The notes under the pieces: model-generated
The model's input: only the letters and a program-made list of their open reading frames with translations
The model's database searches: none
What the model was told of the DNA's origin: nothing
Program-made: the position numbers and the translations under genes
Source: Brevibacterium antiquum
GTDB lineage: Bacteria > Actinomycetota > Actinomycetes > Actinomycetales > Brevibacteriaceae
Reading direction: 5' to 3'
DNA: 64,000 nucleotides
Assembly: GCF_016107655.1 (NCBI RefSeq)
Contig: NZ_JABASX010000012.1
Coordinates: 1-64,000 of the forward strand
Part shown: in pieces, positions 55,837 through 62,320 of the stretch
Layout of the letters: each line of letters starts with the position of its first letter
Position numbering within the stretch: position 1 is the first letter of the stretch

Positions 55837-56685
55837 GTGCAAGGGCCAATGATTTGCTCTGTTGCCACGCAATCGTTGGAGACCGGATGACTAGATCATT
55901 ACCGTCGTCGCCCCATCATTGCCCCTGATGATTCGGACACCGCAGTGGGGCACAGTTGTGTCCCACTGCGGTGTCTTTGCGCGTCGCTGGGATATTCAAT
56001 GAATCACTGCGGCGTCAGTTCCGATAACCAAGACGCTCGCGGTGGCTCTGACGGCACCGTCAGCAGTTTCCTCGAACTTTTTGATTCTCATAGCTCATTC
56101 AATGGCTGAGGCATCAATCATGACAGCGAATCTGATCCTGACGGATTCCAAGGCTACTCAATTGGCGGCACGGGAAGAGTCGTGCGGGCGGAGGACGTTG
56201 CCGCGTGCGATCCGTTCAACCGGTGTTTGCCGCGGCCAAGCGAACGGTGGTTGTGACGAAAACCTAACCGCGAGTGCAGCTGTGGTTGGTTGCAGAGGCA
56301 TCGATAAATTCAGGGCAGCCCGATGAAGATCATTGCCAATTCATGCTGATCCTTTTTGTCGTTTAAGAGCTCAACGTCAGGCGAGCGGACACTCGTTTGG
56401 TGTCGTCGACAGTGACCGGATCCGCTAATCTCGTCACGTCCGCGAGGTAGCCAGTGGCTTTTCATGACGTGTCTAAGTGCTGATCACTGATACAGAACCC
56501 GGCACGGTTCTGGAGGTGCTAAATATCGGGATGATCTATGTTCTCGATGATCGACGAGTAGCCATCGGGACGTCCCAGAAGTTCCCGACCCGCTCGACCC
56601 AGTGGGCGCTACCCGAGAGGAACGAGCCTCATTCTTCGAATGAGTGAGAACAGTAAGCATTGCTCATCTCGGCCGACTGTCTTAG
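55837..56685. other. Long non-coding stretch
   Basis: Apart from the terminator at 55936-55975, I see no convincing gene. One open frame (56042-56326) has no ribosome site or family resemblance. A short frame near 56478-56645 reads PGTVLEVLNIGMIYVLDDRR and looks like a fragment of a lost coding region. The stretch separates the SbnA-like operon from the ArsR-CDF pair. Confidence 0.35.
55936..55975 (+). terminator. Strong hairpin terminator of the SbnA-like operon
   Basis: A 14-bp stem GACACCGCAGTGGG / CCCACTGCGGTGTC with further pairing inside (CACA/TGTG) is followed by CTTTGC. It ends about 140 nt beyond the DUF1015 stop. Confidence 0.8.
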
Positions 56686-56707
56686 TATCTACGTATGTAC
56701 GCAGATA
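56686..56707. promoter_or_regulatory. ArsR-type operator overlapping the start codon
   Basis: TATCTACGTA-TG-TACGCAGATA is a near-perfect 10-bp dyad (one mismatch). The ATG of the ArsR gene (56695-56697) lies at its centre, with TAGTAT just upstream as a possible -10, so the message is probably leaderless or has a very short leader. Confidence 0.65.
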
Positions 56708-57060
56708 AGAAGCAATGCCAGCTGACTCCCGACAGTGAGTTCGTTGATCTCGCCGTTGAAGTCTTCAGCCTCCTGGCCGATGCCACACGCGTGAAGATTA
56801 TCCTGGCACTCCGCGATGGCGAGCTGTCGGTCAATCACTTGGCAGACATCGTCGACAAGTCTCCGACCTCGGTTTCCCAGCACTTGGCGCGCCTGCGCAT
56901 GTCGAGGATGGTCACGAGCCGACATGAAGGAACCAAGGTGTTTTACCGCCTCACTGATGAACACGCCCGACGACTCGTCGTCGACGCCATCGAGCAGGCC
57001 GAACACACCATCGGACGCAGCCACCATAGCGTGGCCGCCGAACAGGCCAGCAGGTCATAA
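56695..57060 (+). CDS. ArsR/SmtB-family metal sensor
   Basis: The 121-residue winged-helix repressor has HLADIVDKSPTSVSQHLARL as recognition helix region and a C-terminal helix DEHARRLVVDAIEQAEHTIG with Asp, His and His placed like the alpha-5 zinc site of SmtB/CzrA. It lacks the cysteines of CmtR and ArsR. Sensing of Zn, Co or Ni is therefore more likely than Cd or As. Its stop abuts the start of the CDF transporter, which it should regulate. The operator overlaps its own start codon. Confidence 0.82.
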   Translation: MYADKKQCQLTPDSEFVDLAVEVFSLLADATRVKIILALRDGELSVNHLADIVDKSPTSVSQHLARLRMSRMVTSRHEGTKVFYRLTDEHARRLVVDAIEQAEHTIGRSHHSVAAEQASRS

Positions 57061-58095
57061 ATGAATGCATCCGGCCATCACGAGCATGACCGCGCTCACG
57101 AAGTCCACCATCATGAGCACCCGACAGGGGTAAAGGGCGTGATCTACGGGCTCTTCGTGCCCCATAGTCACGACGCCAGTGATTCAATCGATGACGCACT
57201 TGTGGCAAGCCATCACGGCATCCGGGCAGTCAAAATATCCCTCGTCATCCTGTCGATCACAGCAGTCATTCAAGTCGCGATTGTCGCCATCAGCGGCTCG
57301 GTAGCCCTCCTTGCCGACACAATCCATAACTTCGCTGATGCTCTCACCGCCATTCCACTATGGATCGCGTTCACGCTTTCCCGCAGGCCACCCACACAGC
57401 GATTCACGTGGGGCATGGGCCGAGTTGAAGACCTCGCTGGACTCTTCATTGTGGCCATGATCGGCCTCTCTGCGGTCCTGGCAGGTGTCGAATCCGTTCG
57501 ACGCCTCCTCGAGCCTCAGGCAATCGCCAATACGGGGTGGGTCTTCGCTGCGGGAATTGTCGGCTTTGCCGGAAACGAGCTCGTCGCGATCTACCGAATT
57601 CGCACCGGCAGGAGAATCGGCTCAGCGGCGCTTGTCGCCGATGGAATCCACGCCCGCACTGATGGTTTGACCTCCTTAGCCGTGGTGATCGGCGTCATCG
57701 GAGTCTGGTTCGGTTTGGCCTGGGCTGACCCGGCGATCGGTATCGTCATCTCAGTGGCAATCTTCGTCCTCTTGATCACGACAGCCAAAGACATCGGCCA
57801 ACGTCTTCTCGACGGGGTCGACCCAACACTGACCGCTTCAGCGACTCAGGCGATTCTCTCCGCCCCCGAAGTCGCTGACGTTACGAAATTACGATTGCGA
57901 TGGAATGGCCACCGACTCGACATCCAGACGTCCGTCGTCACTACTGCCCATCTGACAGTCGCGACTTTCCATGAAGTCCAAGCCATCGTTGATGCCAGGC
58001 TCCGCGATGAACTGCCCAGTGTCGGCGACGTCACCGTCACGCCAACATCGACGGCTCAAAACTGCACACTGTTTGCGATAGAAGACGGACACTGA
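57061..58095 (+). CDS. Cation diffusion facilitator (CDF) metal exporter
   Basis: The 344-residue protein has a His-rich cytosolic N-terminus (first 20 residues), six membrane helices and the CDF metal site residues in helix 2 (DTIHNFAD: D86, H89/D93) and helix 5 (ADGIHARTDGL). A C-terminal cytosolic domain follows. The His/Asp site is that of Zn/Co-type CDF antiporters. The start ATG directly follows the ArsR-type gene's stop, so it is co-translated with its sensor. Expected role: proton-driven efflux of Zn or Co. Confidence 0.9.
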   Translation: MNASGHHEHDRAHEVHHHEHPTGVKGVIYGLFVPHSHDASDSIDDALVASHHGIRAVKISLVILSITAVIQVAIVAISGSVALLADTIHNFADALTAIPLWIAFTLSRRPPTQRFTWGMGRVEDLAGLFIVAMIGLSAVLAGVESVRRLLEPQAIANTGWVFAAGIVGFAGNELVAIYRIRTGRRIGSAALVADGIHARTDGLTSLAVVIGVIGVWFGLAWADPAIGIVISVAIFVLLITTAKDIGQRLLDGVDPTLTASATQAILSAPEVADVTKLRLRWNGHRLDIQTSVVTTAHLTVATFHEVQAIVDARLRDELPSVGDVTVTPTSTAQNCTLFAIEDGH

Positions 58096-58144
58096 GCTTC
58101 TCTTCCTCCAACAGGTCGCAGGGCAACTGACGCTATTGACACAA

Positions 58145-58161
58145 ATACCCCTGTAGGGTAT
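58145..58161. promoter_or_regulatory. CsoR-type operator of the copZ(pseudo)-csoR unit
   Basis: ATACCCC-TGT-AGGGTAT matches the copper boxes at 16289 and 22048 and lies 50-66 nt upstream of the decayed copZ. Confidence 0.78.
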
Positions 58162-58211
58162 ATAGTCGTTTCTGGACGTTGATTTTTGCTACAGCGTAGT
58201 AGGAGATTCAT

Positions 58212-58422
58212 ATGAAGCAGATGAACGGATTCATAGTTTCCAGGATGACGTGTGGATTGCGAGAGGTCGCTCTGTGAGGAAGTTCAAGACATCCCAGGTG
58301 CGATTGGAATCGATATGTCGCATACGGCTGGACAGCTCGTTCTGAGCTTAGAGACCGAAATTGCCCCCGCCGCAGTCGTTAGGATGGTGCAGGAAGACGG
58401 TAATCAAGACGCGTCGGCATGA
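58212..58422 (+). pseudogene. copZ: copZ copper chaperone gene with frameshift in the metal-binding motif
   Basis: The opening frame reads MKQMNGFIVSRMTCG, where an intact chaperone has GMTCGHC. Two bases are then missing at the His codon, and the next frame continues CERSLCEEVQDIPGAIGID and on to a stop at 58422, matching the CopZ at 16029-16238 to its end. The 2-nt loss falls exactly in the copper-binding motif, and the preceding Gly is also changed to Arg. Translation of the first frame stops after about 22 residues. The gene retains a ribosome site and the CsoR-type promoter. Confidence 0.82.
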
Positions 58423-58489
58423 TCGCCCGATCGCTTGAAAGCTGTTAAATTGCACGCACTTCAAGTTAATGAAGCCTCAGGAGCACCTA

Positions 58490-58864
58490 ATGAGCACCAC
58501 TGACGGCGTGGTCACTGCCAACGGCGACCAGACCGATAACCCAGAAGCCCGACAGACGGAAGACTGTGGCACTCCGGATCACCGTCACGGCTATATCCGT
58601 GACAAGGGTCAATATCAGCGACGGCTGGCACGCATCGAGGGACAGGTTCGAGGTATCGAGAGGATGGTCGATGAAGAGAAGTATTGCATCGACATCCTCA
58701 CCCAGGTCTCAGCCATCCAATCAGCACTGCGCAATGTCGCTCGAGGACTCCTCGACGACCATATGCGCAGCTGCGTCGTCGACGCGGTCAAGGACGGCGG
58801 AGCAGAAGCCGATGACAAGCTCGATGAAGTCTCTGAAGCCATCAGCCGCCTGATGCGCAGTTAA
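58490..58864 (+). CDS. csoR: CsoR copper-sensing repressor, intact copy
   Basis: The 124-residue protein has an extended N-terminus and the CsoR core QYQRRLARIEGQVRGIERMV. Its copper ligands C66, H91 and C95 (KYCIDIL, DDHMRSC) have the same 25- and 4-residue spacing as C36, H61 and C65 of Mycobacterium tuberculosis CsoR. It should release CsoR-type boxes on Cu(I) binding. ATG 58490 has AGGAG 6 nt upstream, and the frame's earlier start at 58469 lacks this. It is the only full-length CsoR in the window, since the one at 15510-15878 is truncated, so it probably controls the copA and copB operons in trans. Confidence 0.92.
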   Translation: MSTTDGVVTANGDQTDNPEARQTEDCGTPDHRHGYIRDKGQYQRRLARIEGQVRGIERMVDEEKYCIDILTQVSAIQSALRNVARGLLDDHMRSCVVDAVKDGGAEADDKLDEVSEAISRLMRS

Positions 58865-58946
58865 TCCCGCAAGGGTACGTTAAACGACTCACTTCACTCG
58901 GGCGTTCAGCGACTACCTTGTTTGTCTCAACGATGAGGAAGGACGA

Positions 58947-59294
58947 TTGCCCTTGGACGGAATCGTAGGAATGGGCCTGGTTGCGACAATCGCTGTAGCT
59001 CTAGCTTACGGACTTCACCGGGGTGCGAGTGTGCTGGCTCAACCATTGACGGTCCTTCCTGCTCAGTCGGGATGGTTTCCGCAGGAACATGCCCTGTCGC
59101 GATTTCATGTCCGCTGGTACGTTGCCTCGATCGTCTTCCTCGCATTCGATGTTGAGATGCTATTCATGTACCCCTGGGCTGTAGTCGTTGCTGAGAAGGG
59201 GATCTCTGCTGTTGTTGAGATGTTTCTGTTTCTTGGGGCGCTCTTGATCGCTGTCGCGTGGGCTTGGCGGGAAGGGGCCTTCCGATGGGCGTGA
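58947..59294 (+). CDS. nuoA: NuoA-like subunit of a complex I-related membrane complex
   Basis: The 115-residue protein has three hydrophobic helices and the NuoA pattern: QEHALSRFHVRWYVASIVFLAFDVEMLFMYPWAVV, where the acidic residues in FDVE and the adjoining aromatic motif are conserved. The start is TTG 58947, 5 nt behind GAGGAAGGA. Complex I NuoA helps form the junction between the quinone module and the membrane arm. Its stop overlaps the next gene by 10 nt. This is the first gene of a run of at least six. Confidence 0.85.
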   Translation: MPLDGIVGMGLVATIAVALAYGLHRGASVLAQPLTVLPAQSGWFPQEHALSRFHVRWYVASIVFLAFDVEMLFMYPWAVVVAEKGISAVVEMFLFLGALLIAVAWAWREGAFRWA

Positions 59295-60526
59295 CCGAGA
59301 TGATCTCGCGGTTGGCACTTCGAGTTGTCCGTGTCCTTATCGTCGAGGTCCCGGGCCAGTGGTTGACGCGGATGGAACTTGAGCACCAGATGTTGCGTCG
59401 AGGTTGGCGGCGTGCATTGACGGCAGCCGATGCGGACGTGCTCGCAGTTTGTGGCGTGTCTGGGCCTGAGCTCACACCACTAGTAGATCGGCTCTGGCAG
59501 CAAATGCCCGGACCTCGAGTCCGCGCCGACATGGTCTCTCCCCGCGCGGTCAATTCTGCTCTTGACGAAGCTGCAATCCTCTATCTCGACACCGAGCACC
59601 ACAAAAGGGACGCACAGGAGCGGGCACAGGAGCCTTGGATTCCCGAGGGTCCCGTGGATCACATGGATCATGACGATCATGGTAACCACGCGGGGATGGG
59701 CCATGACAATCACGAGGGTCATGGTGGAATGAACCACGACGACCACGCGGGAATGAACCACAACGATCACGACGAGCACGCGGGAATGAAGCACGACGAG
59801 CACGCGGGGGTGGACCACGGCGAGCACGAGGGTCATGGTGGGATGGACATGTCTCCTGGCGGGGTGCCGTTAGCTGAAGGTGGGCAGGACCGAGACGGTC
59901 TTGAAATGGATGTCTTACATCTGCCGCTGGGCCCTGTGCTTCCGTACTGGCCGGCTGGGCTTGTGCTCACCTGCAGTATCCAGGGCGATGTCGTGATCGG
60001 CTCGGATGTCTCCATCGTTGACAGCGGCGATCATGGAAACGAGTCTGAAATTTCTCACAACGGTCTTCGGGCCGCGCTTCATTGCGACAGCGTCATGGCG
60101 CTATTGGCATTGGCCGGAGCTGACGACTTAGCCGCTCGTGCCCGCCGGGCCAGAGACTTTCTGTTGCGTGGAGATCAAGTTGCCGCCAGTGATGCGCTTG
60201 TGCGGATGACTCGCGCAATCCGGAGATCATGGTTGCTGCGTTGGTCCTTGCGGGGAATCCTCGTTCTCGATCAAGTCGATCTGGACCGATATGGGCTGTC
60301 AGTCGGTTGCGGGGGAGATGCCTATGATCGAATGCTTCGTACAATTGATCGGGTCCGGGCCGAAGTCGACGGCAGGGTCTCTGCCTCGGAGGAAGACGAG
60401 TTAGTCCCGTGGCAGGTTCTGCCGGAGTTGGTCAGTGGGATGGAACTGGCAACCCTGCGGCTTGCCGTGGCGAGTGTGAATCTGGAACTTTGCTTCATCG
60501 ATAAAGAGGTGGAGCATGACCGATAG
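59285..60526 (+). CDS. NuoB/NuoD-like fusion protein with His-rich linker, lacking cluster-N2 cysteines
   Basis: The 413-residue protein combines a NuoB-like part (about residues 15-100: ADADVLAVCGVSGPELTPLV, then DRLWQQMPGPRVRADM) with a NuoD-like part (about 205-400: LHLPLGPVLPYWPAGLVL, CSIQGDVVIG, and near the end GDAYDRMLRTIDRVRAEVDG). Between them, residues 125-190 are repeats of the form H-x2-HAGM with some 25 histidines. The adjacent cysteine pair and further cysteines that bind cluster N2 in true NuoB are missing (a single C56 is seen), so it probably cannot carry electrons. It sits where nuoB and nuoD belong in a nuoA-H-J-K-L operon, overlapping both neighbours. ATG 59285 is chosen since it overlaps the nuoA end. 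Confidence 0.75.
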   Translation: MGVTEMISRLALRVVRVLIVEVPGQWLTRMELEHQMLRRGWRRALTAADADVLAVCGVSGPELTPLVDRLWQQMPGPRVRADMVSPRAVNSALDEAAILYLDTEHHKRDAQERAQEPWIPEGPVDHMDHDDHGNHAGMGHDNHEGHGGMNHDDHAGMNHNDHDEHAGMKHDEHAGVDHGEHEGHGGMDMSPGGVPLAEGGQDRDGLEMDVLHLPLGPVLPYWPAGLVLTCSIQGDVVIGSDVSIVDSGDHGNESEISHNGLRAALHCDSVMALLALAGADDLAARARRARDFLLRGDQVAASDALVRMTRAIRRSWLLRWSLRGILVLDQVDLDRYGLSVGCGGDAYDRMLRTIDRVRAEVDGRVSASEEDELVPWQVLPELVSGMELATLRLAVASVNLELCFIDKEVEHDR

Positions 60527-61454
60527 TGCAGTAGTCACAGTTTCTGCTCTATGGGCGGTAATTGCAGGAACCCTTCTATGCGGCTTCGCGGTCTTCGCCG
60601 TCACTCTCGACGCGGGTCTATCGGCACGAGCCCACGGTGCTGGCGGAGGGTGGTTCACACTGCCCAGTCGTCTTGCACGGTTATTGCGACAGCGTCGACG
60701 TACCACTGTTGCTGCAGACACCCTGTTGTGGCGAGTTGGCGGAATCGGAATGTTCATTGGTGCCTTCTTGATGGTTGCCGTCATCCCCTTGGGCAGGTGG
60801 ACGTTGGCCGACCTCGATGTCGGCGTCGTGTGGTTCAACACCATTGACGTCTTAGTCTGGGCCTTAGTGTGGCTGACCGGGTGGGGAGCGAATTCGACGC
60901 ACAGTCTGGTAGGCGGGTATCGGTTCCTGGCTCACGGGCTGGCCTACGAACTGCCGTTGATGTTTGCACTGGTGGCCCCGGCGATCGCTGCTGGCAGTCT
61001 CCGTGTCGGGGCAGTGGCCAGCGCCCAACAGGACGACGTGTGGTTTGTGGTGTGGATGCCTGTGGCATTTCTGATCTACCTCATCGGCGTAATGGGGTTC
61101 TCCGTGTGGGGCCCGTTCGCAGCAGCGCTGGCCACCGACATTGCAGGAGGCGCGGGAGCCGAGCTGTCTGCAGTCGACCGCTTGGTCTTCCACGCCGGAC
61201 GCTACCTGTTCTTAGCAGCTGGGGCCGCGTTCTCGGTACCACTGTTCCTCGGCGGTGGCGCTGGACCGTGGTTGCCGGCATGGGCCTGGGTTCTGATTAA
61301 AACCTTAGTGGTCTTGGCTGTATTGGTGTGGCTACGGCGAAAGGTCCCCCTCCTACGTCCCGATCGATTCATGTCTATCGGTTGGACGATCCTGCTTCCG
61401 GCCATTGTCGTCCAAGATCTTGTCGTGTCCGTCGTTGCCGTATGGAAAGGCTGA
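60516..61454 (+). CDS. nuoH: NuoH-like quinone-channel subunit
   Basis: The 312-residue membrane protein has about eight helices and NuoH signatures such as GGYRFLAHGLAYELPLMFALVAPA and AGGAGAELSAVDRLVFHAGRYLF, the last being a variant of the E-x2-S-G...EY helix that lines the quinone channel in complex I. Substitutions in that stretch (for example Val-Phe-His where complex I has Glu-Tyr) suggest altered quinone or proton chemistry. ATG 60516 overlaps the preceding gene by 11 nt. Confidence 0.82.
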   Translation: MTDSAVVTVSALWAVIAGTLLCGFAVFAVTLDAGLSARAHGAGGGWFTLPSRLARLLRQRRRTTVAADTLLWRVGGIGMFIGAFLMVAVIPLGRWTLADLDVGVVWFNTIDVLVWALVWLTGWGANSTHSLVGGYRFLAHGLAYELPLMFALVAPAIAAGSLRVGAVASAQQDDVWFVVWMPVAFLIYLIGVMGFSVWGPFAAALATDIAGGAGAELSAVDRLVFHAGRYLFLAAGAAFSVPLFLGGGAGPWLPAWAWVLIKTLVVLAVLVWLRRKVPLLRPDRFMSIGWTILLPAIVVQDLVVSVVAVWKG

Positions 61455-61457
61455 AGC

Positions 61458-62021
61458 ATGCTGATCGGTATCGCGTTCTGGGTTCTCGCCGTGATCGCCG
61501 TGGCCACGGGTCTGGCCGTCTTCGTCGTCAATTCCATGGCGCGAGCGACATATGCGTTAGCTGTGTCGTTCATTGCCGTGGGTGGGCAGATTCTTCTGCT
61601 GCAGCAGAACTACCTCGGGTTGATCACGATCTTAATGATGGTCATGGAAATGGCGGTGATGGCCGTCTACATGGTGATGTTCATGGGAATGAATCCCGCA
61701 CTCATGCCGATGGACATGACACACGGGAAAAAGACGGCCATTGGAGCGTCAGTCGGTGCCTTCGTGGTGTTGGCAGGTGGCGCTCTCCTTGTTCCATGGC
61801 CAGACAGGCGAGGTGGCCCGCCCGATGACCTCACGCATGCACTCGGACTGGAGATCATGGACGGGAAGATGCTGGTCATGGCCGTCGTCGGCGCTGTCAT
61901 GGTCGCCACGATAGTCGCCGGGGTTGTCCTCGCGGCCGGGCGCACTCGCTATGACCGGTTTGGCGATGATCTACGTCAACGTGGAAGCAACGGTGCTTCC
62001 CTCGGAGGTGCGCAGAAATGA
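61458..62021 (+). CDS. nuoJ: NuoJ-like membrane subunit
   Basis: The 187-residue protein has five hydrophobic helices, with the NuoJ-like helix ALAVSFIAVGGQILLLQQNY and a Met-rich third helix (MMVMEMAVMAVYMVMFMGM). Complex I NuoJ helps connect the membrane modules. It starts 3 nt after nuoH and overlaps nuoK by 4 nt. The Met-rich loop after helix 3 (NPALMPMDMTHGKK) is unusual. Confidence 0.82.
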   Translation: MLIGIAFWVLAVIAVATGLAVFVVNSMARATYALAVSFIAVGGQILLLQQNYLGLITILMMVMEMAVMAVYMVMFMGMNPALMPMDMTHGKKTAIGASVGAFVVLAGGALLVPWPDRRGGPPDDLTHALGLEIMDGKMLVMAVVGAVMVATIVAGVVLAAGRTRYDRFGDDLRQRGSNGASLGGAQK

Positions 62022-62320
62022 CTCTCGAAGCCGTGTTGGTGGTGGCCTCGGCACTGTTCGCGGTCGGACTCTATGGTGCACTGTCTCAACAGGTGGTTGT
62101 GATGGTGATGATGGGCCTAGAGCTGATGATCAACGGAATCCTGTTGGCGGCGGGTGGATTCTGGTGGTTCCTCGCACCGGACCCCTCGGGGCAGGTATTG
62201 CTGTTGGTGATATTGGCAGCGATGACGGTGGAGATGGCGATGGGATTTGCTGTGGCAACTCTATTGCACCGCCGTCGGCAAACGGATATGACTGACATGG
62301 CTCAGGAGCTGTCACGGTGA
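62018..62320 (+). CDS. nuoK: NuoK-like proton-path subunit
   Basis: The 100-residue protein has three helices, including MMGLELMINGILLAAGGFW with the conserved membrane Glu, and ILAAMTVEMAMGFAVATLL with the second Glu, both essential for proton transfer in complex I NuoK. The length matches the family. It overlaps nuoJ and the following nuoL gene (GTGA). Confidence 0.88.
   Translation: MTLEAVLVVASALFAVGLYGALSQQVVVMVMMGLELMINGILLAAGGFWWFLAPDPSGQVLLLVILAAMTVEMAMGFAVATLLHRRRQTDMTDMAQELSR

Noticed and set aside
56042..56326. 94-residue open frame before the ArsR gene
   Set aside because: Low-complexity translation, no ribosome site, isolated position.
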